20,443 bases of DNA from a virus, in IMG/VR virus record IMGVR_UViG_3300025128_000445, positions 1-20,443 of that record. One strand, written 5' to 3'. Made by a program: the position numbers and the translations under genes. Below, in pieces: positions 1-6,539 of this stretch (its first letter is position 1; each line of letters starts with the position of its first letter). The notes beneath the pieces were generated by a model that was given only the letters and a program-made list of their open reading frames with translations, had not been told where the DNA came from and did no database searches.

Positions 1-44
1 AACAGAAGACAGACTTAGAAATCGACATAGAGAATTTTGAATAA
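1..44 (+). CDS. 3' end of an upstream gene (partial, frame uncertain)
   Basis: The frame starting at base 3 runs open from the window edge to a TAA at 42-44 and reads as an acidic tail ending QKTDLEIDIENFE. A second frame (from base 2) closes at 38-40, so the assignment is not certain. In crAss-like gene order the gene before the capsid gene is often a scaffold or other head-assembly protein, but nothing in these 14 codons proves that. Confidence 0.35.
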   Translation, partial: QKTDLEIDIENFE

Positions 45-80
45 TAATTTTTTTTAACATATAAATAATTTTTAAGTACC
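41..80 (+). promoter_or_regulatory. AT-rich leader of the capsid gene, possible promoter/A-T rich translation start region
   Basis: The 40 bases before the capsid start are almost entirely A/T, with a run of eight or more T and a TAATTTTT stretch at 66-73 close to the Bacteroidota -7 consensus TAnnTTTG. No well-spaced TTG -33 element was found. There is no Shine-Dalgarno sequence, which is normal for Bacteroidota. Because the gene ends in a strong terminator, a dedicated upstream promoter would make sense, but the motif match is weak. Confidence 0.3.
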
Positions 81-1472
81 ATGATGTACACTAATAACAA
101 CAACAATAACCTCGCATTCGTATGCGGAGTTAATACCACAAACATTAATGCTTTAGCAGGAACTACTCTAGAAGTAAGTGACATTGCTAACGGCGATGTT
201 GTACTGGTAAACACAGAGAACGAAGTTCTTGGAGACAGTGACAGAACTGCTCAGGGTGAGGATTTCAAAATTGCTACTAGACTTCTCGATGAGTCAGGTG
301 TTGCTAGACTTTACTACAGCCCTGCTTTTAATATGGCTAATGTAACTATTACTTCAGGTAAGAGTTCTGCAGCTGCACAGCAAGTAACTAATATCGGTGG
401 AACTACTGCTGGAACTGGAGGATACCTTCTTCCAAATGTAGCTTCTGATGATACAATCGCTGCTACTGAGGTAGGAAATAGCTTCTACGTTCTTATCGAA
501 AAGCAAGATAACGATGAGGCTAACCGTTCAGGTTACGCTCCAGCGATTACCGCTCAGGTAAAAATGAGCAGCGCTAGTGGTTCAGACACTTTTACATTTA
601 CAACTGCTGAGGAACTTCAGGTAAATCTAGGAGCTCAACTTCGTGAGGCTATCGCTAAGAACGATGCACTTGAGGTTGACAGACCAGCAACTGCTGGTCC
701 TAAGTATGTACGTGCTAAAGTTGTAGCTAACGTTGCTACTCAGGCTAACATTACTGGAGGTGCTAACAATGCAACATTTGTTTTTGGTTCTAAGACTGTA
801 ACTACTTCTGCTAACTGTGAAGCTGGTATTGATGCAGCTGACTACTTAAATGTAGCTGGTGACCTTTACAAGATTGCTTCTGATCCTGGTACAGGGCAAG
901 CTATTACTTTAGAAGATCCTTACAGAGGGCCATCTGCAACATTCGTTACTGGAACAGGTGCTGCTCAATGTGGATTTAGCACTGCTGCTCAAGTTAATGC
1001 TGCTACTTGTATCGGAGTTCAGCTTGAAGGTCAAGCACAGCACTCATTTAATGTAGCTAGAGATCGTATCCACTCTGAGTCTCGTTTCAATGCTCGTTTT
1101 GCAAAAGATGGCGAGAATGTAGGCGCTGCTATTACTTTGACAACAGCTGCTACTGAAGGGCTTGGATCTTACGAGCAGGTTGCTTATGAAGAGTACCACT
1201 CAATGGGTCAAACAGGTCTTCGTTGGGTATCTGATATTCCAGGACAGGTTAGACCAGGTAATGCTACTGTAGATAAGAACTACGGTTGTGTTCGCCTTTC
1301 TGAAGTTCGCACTGAGAATAGAGGACTAGTTAGCGGATTCACTAGCAGAAAGCAAGCAAATATTTGGATTGAGCTTCAAGATGACGGTACTACTGTTACT
1401 GACGCAAACGATGTACAACATGTTCTTCTTACTCAGTTGAATGTTGGTGTAGCATCTGTTGACAGAAGCTAA
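81..1472 (+). CDS. Probable major capsid protein
   Basis: A 463-residue protein without signal peptide or membrane segment, rich in Ala, Thr, Gly and Asn. It starts with two consecutive ATGs (81 and 84) and a run of six Asn. The C-terminal third has the mixed alpha/beta character of a phage shell protein, with blocks such as EGLGSYEQVAYEEY, GCVRLSEVRTENRG and QANIWIELQDD. Length, position directly before small decoration-type genes, its own strong terminator and a biased codon set (many GCT, CTT, ACT) all suit the most abundant virion protein. In crAss-like phages the capsid gene lies upstream of the head-fibre and tail genes, as here. I did not recognise a diagnostic HK97 motif by eye, so another abundant structural protein such as a large decoration protein remains possible. 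Confidence rests mainly on context. Confidence 0.62.
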   Translation: MMYTNNNNNNLAFVCGVNTTNINALAGTTLEVSDIANGDVVLVNTENEVLGDSDRTAQGEDFKIATRLLDESGVARLYYSPAFNMANVTITSGKSSAAAQQVTNIGGTTAGTGGYLLPNVASDDTIAATEVGNSFYVLIEKQDNDEANRSGYAPAITAQVKMSSASGSDTFTFTTAEELQVNLGAQLREAIAKNDALEVDRPATAGPKYVRAKVVANVATQANITGGANNATFVFGSKTVTTSANCEAGIDAADYLNVAGDLYKIASDPGTGQAITLEDPYRGPSATFVTGTGAAQCGFSTAAQVNAATCIGVQLEGQAQHSFNVARDRIHSESRFNARFAKDGENVGAAITLTTAATEGLGSYEQVAYEEYHSMGQTGLRWVSDIPGQVRPGNATVDKNYGCVRLSEVRTENRGLVSGFTSRKQANIWIELQDDGTTVTDANDVQHVLLTQLNVGVASVDRS

Positions 1473-1488
1473 TAACGTAAACTAAAGT

Positions 1489-1510
1489 CTTGAGGTAGCA
1501 ATATCTCAAG
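1489..1510 (+). repeat. Inverted repeat CTTGAG...CTCAAG in the capsid 3' UTR
   Basis: A perfect 6-bp inverted repeat (1489-1494 and 1505-1510) separated by ten bases lies between the capsid stop codon and the strong terminator. It could fold as a small hairpin in the mRNA and protect the 3' end. It is not followed by a T run, so it is not itself a terminator. Confidence 0.4.
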
Positions 1511-1530
1511 CTCTAGCTCTTTTGTTTACT

Positions 1531-1560
1531 GGGGGAGGGGATACTCCTCTCCCCCTTTTA
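1531..1560 (+). terminator. Strong rho-independent terminator after the capsid gene
   Basis: The left arm GGGGGAGGGG (1531-1540) pairs with CCTCTCCCCC (1546-1555) over ten base pairs with one G-U pair. The loop is ATACT and the tail is TTTTA (1556-1560). This very GC-rich stem stands out sharply in a low-GC region. It probably ends or attenuates the capsid transcript, lowering expression of the genes downstream. Confidence 0.88.
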
Positions 1561-1571
1561 CAATTAAAACC

Positions 1572-1949
1572 ATGAGTACAAATAAAAAAACTATTCCAAC
1601 GAGACATCAGGTTATTGACCGTAGTCTCCAACAAAAACAAGTAGATAAAGCAGATGTTGCTCTTGGACAAGAGGGTTGCGTTTTCGTTGAAACAACTGGA
1701 GCGGTTACGCCTCCAACAGGTAAAGTATTCGTAGCTATATCATTTTTAGCTGACGCAAAACTTTCAGCTCTAGTAGCTGAGTCTACAAAGTTCTTAAGCA
1801 CAGCAGCCGGCGGTGATGGTGCAGGAACTGACGCACTTACCGCTGATAATGTATTCCCTAAAGGATTTACTTTATACGGTAGGTTTACTTCATTCACCCC
1901 TAACGACGCTCTAGGTTCATCAGGTATCGTTGCATATGTAGGAGATTAA
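1572..1949 (+). CDS. Small structural protein, head fibre/decoration type (paralogue of next gene)
   Basis: A 125-residue soluble protein with a polar N-terminus (MSTNKKTIPTRHQ), an Ala/Gly/Thr-rich middle and a beta-rich C-terminus. The C-terminal segment VFPKGFTLYGRFTSF followed by GIVAYVG matches the end of the next gene (VIPKGVTIFGNFTQI, then ILAYKK), so the two are paralogues. From memory, short proteins ending in this PKG-hydrophobic-G-FT...AY pattern are common in the structural regions of marine phages. Position just after the capsid gene suggests a capsid-surface or head-fibre role. The start ATG follows a 12-base A-rich spacer after the terminator. The exact role is inferred. Confidence 0.65.
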   Translation: MSTNKKTIPTRHQVIDRSLQQKQVDKADVALGQEGCVFVETTGAVTPPTGKVFVAISFLADAKLSALVAESTKFLSTAAGGDGAGTDALTADNVFPKGFTLYGRFTSFTPNDALGSSGIVAYVGD

Positions 1950-1951
1950 TC

Positions 1952-2242
1952 ATGAGTGTAGAAGCAAAACTTTTAAAAGAGATTGCAGTGTTAAACGCTC
2001 AGTCATTAGGAACTCACGGTTCTAAGCTTATTGACGACACTGCTGTACATACTGGAGACTTTATGGCTATTACTGCTCTATTAGATTCTACTGTTGATGT
2101 TTCAGCATGTCCTCTTATAGTAAATACAATTGAAGACGCTGCTGCTGACTTTGTAATTCCTAAAGGTGTAACAATTTTTGGTAACTTCACGCAGATTTCA
2201 ATTGAAGCTGGAGGATCAATATTAGCATATAAAAAAGCGTAA
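1952..2242 (+). CDS. Small structural protein, head fibre/decoration type (paralogue of previous gene)
   Basis: A 96-residue protein starting two bases after the previous stop (TAATCATG junction). An N-terminal helix (VEAKLLKEIAVLNAQ) precedes a domain that ends in VIPKGVTIFGNFTQI and GSILAYKK, the pattern seen in the preceding gene. It lacks the earlier gene's extra N-terminal and Gly/Ala-rich parts and so represents the core module. The N-terminal helix could anchor it to the shell or form an oligomer. Likely role is a minor virion surface protein; this is context-based. Confidence 0.62.
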   Translation: MSVEAKLLKEIAVLNAQSLGTHGSKLIDDTAVHTGDFMAITALLDSTVDVSACPLIVNTIEDAAADFVIPKGVTIFGNFTQISIEAGGSILAYKKA

Positions 2243-2245
2243 GTC

Positions 2246-2794
2246 ATGCCTAGTTTAGGAATCGGAAGCGCTGTACAATTACCAGACCAATGCTCTGCAA
2301 GTGGTCTTTGTGCTACTATAAATTTTACTTCAGATTTTAGTGCTGGTGTTGGTAATGCCTCTGCTGGAGGAAATATAACAGGTGAAGATACAAACCTTAC
2401 TATTAGTGGTAATATAGATGGTATTGGAGGTCGAGATGATAATTTAAGACTAAGATATTCTTATACATCAGGAATAACGCCTTCAGGTAGAGCAGTTAAT
2501 GTATTAACAAATCCTTTGAGTGCGGGTTGTACATATAACGTATCATTCTCTTATTTTTTTGCAAACACTAATGTCAATGCTAATAGGCTGTTAGAAATTG
2601 TACTTGGAGGAGCTACTCATGTTGATCCAGATGGAGACAGTGGTAAATCGTTAAATACATGGCATGACTTTTCAGCAACAGGATTTGTTGCTGGAGGCAG
2701 TCGAGGAATAATATTTAAGTTCCCCTATGATGACGATGACGACTCGGTAGATGAAATTGTATACCTTCGTAATATTCGAATTGTAAACCCATAA
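2246..2794 (+). CDS. Jelly-roll-like structural protein (carbohydrate-binding-module-like)
   Basis: A 182-residue beta-rich protein. The first 90 residues are Gly/Ser/Asn-rich. The second half reads like a galactose-binding or carbohydrate-binding jelly roll, with CTYNVSFSYFFAN, then NTWHDFSATGFVAGG, then IIFKFPYDDDDD and the closing strand EIVYLRNIRIVNP. The five consecutive Asp residues (coded by GATGACGATGACGAC) could bind calcium. There is no signal peptide, so it is most likely a virion surface protein, such as a head fibre that binds host or particle polysaccharide, rather than an exported one. The fold is judged by eye only. Confidence 0.6.
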   Translation: MPSLGIGSAVQLPDQCSASGLCATINFTSDFSAGVGNASAGGNITGEDTNLTISGNIDGIGGRDDNLRLRYSYTSGITPSGRAVNVLTNPLSAGCTYNVSFSYFFANTNVNANRLLEIVLGGATHVDPDGDSGKSLNTWHDFSATGFVAGGSRGIIFKFPYDDDDDSVDEIVYLRNIRIVNP

Positions 2795-2796
2795 TC

Positions 2797-2949
2797 ATGA
2801 AAGTAAAAGCACCCAAAGGATATCATTGGATGAAGTCAGGTAAAGGCGCTCCTAAACTTATGAAGAATCCTCCAGGAGGATACAAACCACATAAGGGAGG
2901 TAGCCAATCTTTTAACTTTGCCATTCAAAAGATTCATAAGAAAAAGTAA
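2797..2949 (+). CDS. Tiny basic protein (50 aa)
   Basis: A 50-residue protein reading MKVKAPKGYHWMKSGKG...IQKIHKKK, with 13 Lys and several Gly, Pro and aromatic residues. It begins three bases after the upstream stop in a TAATCATG junction and its stop overlaps the next start (TAATG). No membrane segment or enzyme motif is visible. It is the first of four consecutive Lys/Arg-rich small proteins. A nucleic-acid-binding or capsid-interior role is an inference from charge and location. Confidence 0.62.
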   Translation: MKVKAPKGYHWMKSGKGAPKLMKNPPGGYKPHKGGSQSFNFAIQKIHKKK

Positions 2950-3236
2950 TGCCTCGCAAGAAAAAAGATCCTAAAGTAGGAACTGGCAAAAAACCTAAAG
3001 GCTCAGGCCGCAGGCTTTATACGGATGAAAATCCAAAAGATACAGTCCGTATAAAGTTTGCATCCCCTGCTGATGCAAGAGCTACCGTAGCTAAAGTTAA
3101 AAGAAGCGCTAAGAGTTTTGCTAGAAAGATCCAGATTCTAACAGTAGGAGAACAACGAGCGAAGGTTATGGGTAAAAGTGAAGTCGTAGGTATTTTTAAA
3201 CGAGGTAAAGAAGCAATTAGAAAAACTAGAAAGTAA
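2949..3236 (+). CDS. Small Lys/Arg-rich protein (95 aa)
   Basis: A 95-residue protein with a disordered basic N-terminus (MPRKKKDPKVGTGKKPKGSG). A probably folded part follows, including DTVRIKFASPADARATVAKVKR, a strand-helix pattern, and then VGIFKRGKEAIRKTRK at the end. It shares one base with the stop before it and its own stop shares one base with the next start (TAATG on both sides), which indicates translational coupling. The charge suggests DNA binding or packaging with the genome; no named family was recognised. Confidence 0.68.
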   Translation: MPRKKKDPKVGTGKKPKGSGRRLYTDENPKDTVRIKFASPADARATVAKVKRSAKSFARKIQILTVGEQRAKVMGKSEVVGIFKRGKEAIRKTRK

Positions 3237-3367
3237 TGGCAAAAACCGTAACATGGATGTGGAAAGGCAAGCGTCACTCAGGAACACTGATACGTGAAAC
3301 TGCAACACACAAATATGCTAGAACAAAAAACGGTAAGGTTAAAACTATCAAGAAGAAGAAAAAATAA
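3236..3367 (+). CDS. Tiny basic protein (43 aa)
   Basis: A 43-residue protein beginning MAKTVTWMWKGKRHSG and ending in KTIKKKKK, with 12 Lys and 3 Arg. It is set exactly between two one-base TAATG overlaps, the strongest evidence that this very short frame is a real gene. The Trp/Met-Trp patch followed by basic residues resembles small nucleic-acid-binding peptides, but no family is recognised. It belongs to the basic cluster at 2797-3657. Confidence 0.58.
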   Translation: MAKTVTWMWKGKRHSGTLIRETATHKYARTKNGKVKTIKKKKK

Positions 3368-3657
3368 TGGCACCTAGAAAGAAGGCAAAGATGCCTGCTA
3401 AAAATAAGAAGAATTTTAGAGCCACTAAAAAGGGGGCTGGTATGACTAAGGCTGGTGTCAAAGCTTATAGAAGACTAAATCCTGGATCTAAGCTCAAGAC
3501 TGCTGTAACTGGTAAAGTAAAGAAAGGAAGCAAAGCAGCTAAGAGAAGAAAATCTTATTGTGCTAGAAGTTTAGGTCAACTAAAACGAAGCAGTGCCAAG
3601 ACTAGAAACAATCCTAATTCAAGAATCAGACAAGCAAGAAGACGTTGGAAATGTTAA
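3367..3657 (+). CDS. Small basic phage protein with GMTKAGVKAYRR / PGSKLKTAVTGKVK signature
   Basis: A 96-residue, extremely Lys/Arg-rich protein. After a basic tail of about 24 residues it contains GAGMTKAGVKAYRRLNPGSK, then LKTAVTGKVKKGSKAAKRRK and YCARSLGQLKR. This pattern recurs in many marine phages as a small protein of unknown function (I recall it as a DUF6321-type domain; the number is from memory). It is coupled to the preceding gene by a TAATG overlap. One Cys sits in the conserved YCARS segment and a second is the last residue. A virion-associated DNA-binding role is plausible from charge and location; function is not established. Confidence 0.75.
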   Translation: MAPRKKAKMPAKNKKNFRATKKGAGMTKAGVKAYRRLNPGSKLKTAVTGKVKKGSKAAKRRKSYCARSLGQLKRSSAKTRNNPNSRIRQARRRWKC

Positions 3658-4028
3658 ACGATAGATTACTCATATTTGAAAAGGATACTATTGACGCTGA
3701 CAGTGTGGTTGAACACAGTGATGGTACCAACTTAGACTTTTTTGCTACACGTTTTTCTAGCTTCTCTAGTTTTTCAGCTACAGAAAGACAAGTATATATG
3801 TACTTTAAAGATAATAATTCTATAGACTTGGCTAGAACAGGTCGTAGCAAGACGGTAGTTATACTTGATGTAGAACCTTTTTCTGAGACTAGAGTAATTA
3901 GAGCATTATATAGAAAGCTAGCAGGTTCAAATAAGAAAGATACTTTGTTTGAGTTTGATGCTCTTGGAAATCGATTCCCAGTTGAAGAGATTGTAGGTAT
4001 TAACAGTATTAAAAGATTTACATCATAA
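3651..4028 (+). CDS. Unknown 125-aa protein between the basic cluster and the envelope genes
   Basis: I place the start at the ATG at 3651, which overlaps the previous gene by 7 bases; an in-frame TTG at 3645 is a weaker option. The protein is soluble, with alternating acidic and aromatic stretches (TNLDFFATRFSSFSSFSATE), a beta-alpha segment (KTVVILDVEPFSETRVIRALYRKL) and a C-terminus ending GINSIKRFTS. The segment KTVVILDVEPFSETRV looks like a short strand plus helix, but no nucleotide-binding motif is present. No family was recognised. It could be a neck or head-completion protein by position. Confidence 0.62.
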   Translation: MLNDRLLIFEKDTIDADSVVEHSDGTNLDFFATRFSSFSSFSATERQVYMYFKDNNSIDLARTGRSKTVVILDVEPFSETRVIRALYRKLAGSNKKDTLFEFDALGNRFPVEEIVGINSIKRFTS

Positions 4029-4029
4029 C

Positions 4030-6390
4030 ATGAAAAATATATTATTTATCATATTAGTTTTTTGCTCAACTTACAGCTATGCTCAAGGTAGTTGGCTAGA
4101 TGTACAAGTTCAGACAGATAATTATGCTGGGGAAACTTCTTGGCAAATCCTTAGTGACTCAAATGTAGTAGCAGTTAGCCCTCCACTACAAAACAGTACC
4201 TTACAAAATCACATGGTATTTTTACCAGCCGGCGATTATGAGTTCGTTATGATGGATTCTTTTGGAGATGGTATATGTTGTTCGTTTGGAGAAGGTTGGT
4301 ATAGAATAAGTAATACATGTGGGTTGGATACAGCAGTGTATGACTTTGATACAGCGTTAGACACTATACCTTTTACTTTAAATCCATGTATACCTCCTAT
4401 TCCTGGATGTACTAATCCTGTGGCAAACAACTACAATCCATGGGCGAACATAGATAATGGTAGCTGTAATGTATTTGAATGTGATTCTACCGAGACTCTT
4501 GTTTCTATGGATCTTACATTAGACACATGGCCTGGAGAGACTGGCTTTACTTTAGTTAACATAGCTAATGGTCAGCCATATGAGCAGGTTATACCTGGAG
4601 AGTTTGACTTTGGGGATCAACTTGCTACATACACTTACGATTTTTGCGTATCACTAGGCTTTGAGTTAATATTAGTAGACGAGTTTGGAGATGGGCTAAA
4701 TGGCTATGCTTCAGGAGGACAAGATGGAGCATGTGTTATTACAGCCTGCGATAGTATTATATGGGAATTAGAAGATCTAGCATTTACAGAGTTTGAGGGA
4801 AACACAATGTACTCTGGGCCTATATTTCCCGATCCTTGTCCACCAGCGCCTGATGTAGTTGGCTGTATGGATGATGATTATGTAGATTATAATCCGGATG
4901 CTGAGCTGCCAGACACATGTGAAACATTACACACTTGGGGTTGTACAGATCCTGAAGCCTTAAATTATGACAGTACAGCAACAATATCAGACCTTGTAGG
5001 TCCTTGCACAATACAAATTATACTAGAAGATGACGCAGCTGATGGATGGGGTAACTCTAAGATAGGTATGGTTCAAGGGGAACAACAATGGCTGTTTACT
5101 GTAGGTCCTGGTGAGTTTAATCAGTCTTGGGATATTGTACTAGATTCTGATGAGGAGGTTGATATATATTACTTCCAAGCTGGTAATCAACAGCAATCTT
5201 CTCAAGAGCTAGCCTTTCAAACATTACACAACTCTGTGTATGTTCTTAACGAGGCAGGTGATACTTTACTGTCTGAGGGTAGTAATCCTTTTATAAATAA
5301 TGGACAGGGGGCTCTTCAACCGTTCACAGGACCTAACTGGACGGTATATCATTTCACTCCTTTTTGTGGAGATGGATGTATACCTTATATATATGGGTGC
5401 ACTGATGAGACTGCTTGTAACTACAACTCTGAAGCTAACACAAACTCTGACTGTAACTATCCTGTTCAGTACTATGATTGTGCAAACAGCTGCATAAATG
5501 ATACAGACGAAGATGGAATCTGCGATGAATTAGAAATTGAAGGATGCCAAGATCCTACAGCATTTAACTATAATTCTTCAGCAACTGATGCTGGCGATTG
5601 TGTGCCGGTAATTTTTGGCTGCACAGATCCTACAATGTTCAACTATAATCCAGAGGCAAATACTTCTTTAGAAAACTGCGTACCATTTGTTTATGGGTGT
5701 ATGGATGATACCATGTATAATTTTAACCCTCTAGCAAATACTGAATATGACCCTTCTACTTGTGAGCCTATTGTTTATGGGTGTACTGACCCTTCTATGC
5801 TCAACTATAACTCATCCGCTAACACAGAAGATTTTAGCTGTATTCCTTACATTTATGGCTGTACTGATAGTAGCGCCTTTAATTATGATCCAACTGCTAA
5901 TACTGACAATGGCTCGTGTATCGAAACAGTTGAAGACTGTATGGACCAAGATGCGTACAATTATAATTCCTTGGCAAATGTTAATGATGCCGATGCTTGT
6001 CTTTACGATGCCGGCTGTATTACAGGTCCTGGAGAACCCTACTGGTTAAATGATGAATGCTATGCTTGGACTATTGATGTAGATCCTTACTGCTGTAGCA
6101 CAGCTTGGGATGAAACTTGTATAACGTTATATCAATACTGTGACGATAACTTTGTAGGTATAGATGATATACATGATGTATATGGTGTATATCCAAATCC
6201 AACAAATGGTATTGTGATTATAAACTCTATTGTTCCTGTATCAGTAGATGTGTATGACTCAAACGGACGTAAAATTATTACAGCACAAACAGATAACAGA
6301 TTAGACTTATCTAGTTTTGCTAATGGAACCTATATAGCAGTAATTTATGCTAACAATAGAATATATAAACAAACAATTATCAAATCATGA
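4030..6390 (+). CDS. Secreted Cys-repeat protein with T9SS type A sorting domain
   Basis: A 786-residue protein with four visible parts. Residues 1-19 form a classic signal peptide (MKNILFIILVFCSTYSYAQ). Beta-sandwich-like segments follow, including DSFGDGICCSFGEGWY near residue 76 and DEFGDGLNGYASGG. From residue 126 to about 656 there are ten Cys-bounded repeats of the GCTDPxxxNYNxxANTxxxSC type, six in a near-continuous run from residue 456, interrupted by a thrombospondin-3-like Ca-binding stretch (NDTDEDGICDELE, about 490). Residues 715-786 are a type A sorting domain: YPNPTNG, VDVYDSNGRKI, LDLSSFANGTYIAVIY, then a basic end. In Bacteroidota such proteins cross the inner membrane by Sec, are exported by the type IX secretion system and are attached to the surface or released. 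In a phage virion operon this implies use of the host T9SS. Target is unknown; adhesion, receptor masking or polymer binding are inferences. Confidence 0.9.
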   Translation: MKNILFIILVFCSTYSYAQGSWLDVQVQTDNYAGETSWQILSDSNVVAVSPPLQNSTLQNHMVFLPAGDYEFVMMDSFGDGICCSFGEGWYRISNTCGLDTAVYDFDTALDTIPFTLNPCIPPIPGCTNPVANNYNPWANIDNGSCNVFECDSTETLVSMDLTLDTWPGETGFTLVNIANGQPYEQVIPGEFDFGDQLATYTYDFCVSLGFELILVDEFGDGLNGYASGGQDGACVITACDSIIWELEDLAFTEFEGNTMYSGPIFPDPCPPAPDVVGCMDDDYVDYNPDAELPDTCETLHTWGCTDPEALNYDSTATISDLVGPCTIQIILEDDAADGWGNSKIGMVQGEQQWLFTVGPGEFNQSWDIVLDSDEEVDIYYFQAGNQQQSSQELAFQTLHNSVYVLNEAGDTLLSEGSNPFINNGQGALQPFTGPNWTVYHFTPFCGDGCIPYIYGCTDETACNYNSEANTNSDCNYPVQYYDCANSCINDTDEDGICDELEIEGCQDPTAFNYNSSATDAGDCVPVIFGCTDPTMFNYNPEANTSLENCVPFVYGCMDDTMYNFNPLANTEYDPSTCEPIVYGCTDPSMLNYNSSANTEDFSCIPYIYGCTDSSAFNYDPTANTDNGSCIETVEDCMDQDAYNYNSLANVNDADACLYDAGCITGPGEPYWLNDECYAWTIDVDPYCCSTAWDETCITLYQYCDDNFVGIDDIHDVYGVYPNPTNGIVIINSIVPVSVDVYDSNGRKIITAQTDNRLDLSSFANGTYIAVIYANNRIYKQTIIKS
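4405..6000 (+). repeat. Ten Cys-bounded protein repeats (GCTDP...NYN..AN...C)
   Basis: Copies of about 20-23 codons begin at residues 126 (GCTNPVANNYNPWAN) through 636 (DCMDQDAYNYNSLAN). Six near-consecutive copies occupy roughly 5395-6000. Each starts with Gly/Asp-Cys, has an Asn/Asp-rich centre with Tyr or Phe, and closes with Cys, a pattern consistent with one disulphide and a Ca-binding loop per unit. The linker between dense copies is mostly V/I-P-F/Y-I/V-Y-G. DNA identity between copies is low, so these are old protein-level repeats, not recent tandem duplications. Confidence 0.85.
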
Positions 6391-6539
6391 AAAAGGTAAA
6401 TTGGATTAATAGCTGGAAGGCTAACAACAAAAAAGAGAAGTATGAACTTCAGTTTAGAATTGGAACAGTAACAATACTTCATGTTAGCTGGGCTAAGAAA
6501 TTTAGATTTATGGTCCTTAATGTAGGCTTTGAACTGTGA
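6387..6539 (+). CDS. Small unknown protein (50 aa)
   Basis: A 50-residue protein starting MKKVNWINSWKANNKKEKYE and ending KFRFMVLNVGFEL. Its ATG overlaps the T9SS cargo stop (ATGA) and its stop overlaps the next start (TGATG), so it is tied by coupling to both envelope genes. It is basic, with alternating strand-like residues (LQFRIGTVTILHVSWAKKF) and no clear membrane helix. No family was recognised. Confidence 0.6.
   Translation: MKKVNWINSWKANNKKEKYELQFRIGTVTILHVSWAKKFRFMVLNVGFEL

Noticed and set aside
2246-2794. A BACON-type domain, which is common in gut crAss-like phages
   Set aside because: The beta-rich region reads more like a carbohydrate-binding jelly roll, and no BACON-like strand pattern was recognisable by eye.
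1607-3850. Several minus-strand open frames of 74-96 codons under the plus-strand genes
   Set aside because: Each is the antisense of a supported gene, and the compact overlapping plus-strand layout leaves no room for minus-strand promoters or ends.
4405-6000. Regularly spaced repeats that could suggest a CRISPR array
   Set aside because: The repetition is at the protein level inside one open frame, DNA identity between units is low, and there is no constant direct repeat with unique spacers.
5300-6049. Two alternative-frame open stretches (about 5300-5497 and 5747-6049) inside the T9SS cargo gene, the second very hydrophobic
   Set aside because: They lie wholly within a much better supported gene, and their hydrophobic, Leu/Thr-rich composition is the shifted reading of the repeated Cys/Tyr/Asn codons. 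No separate start context exists.
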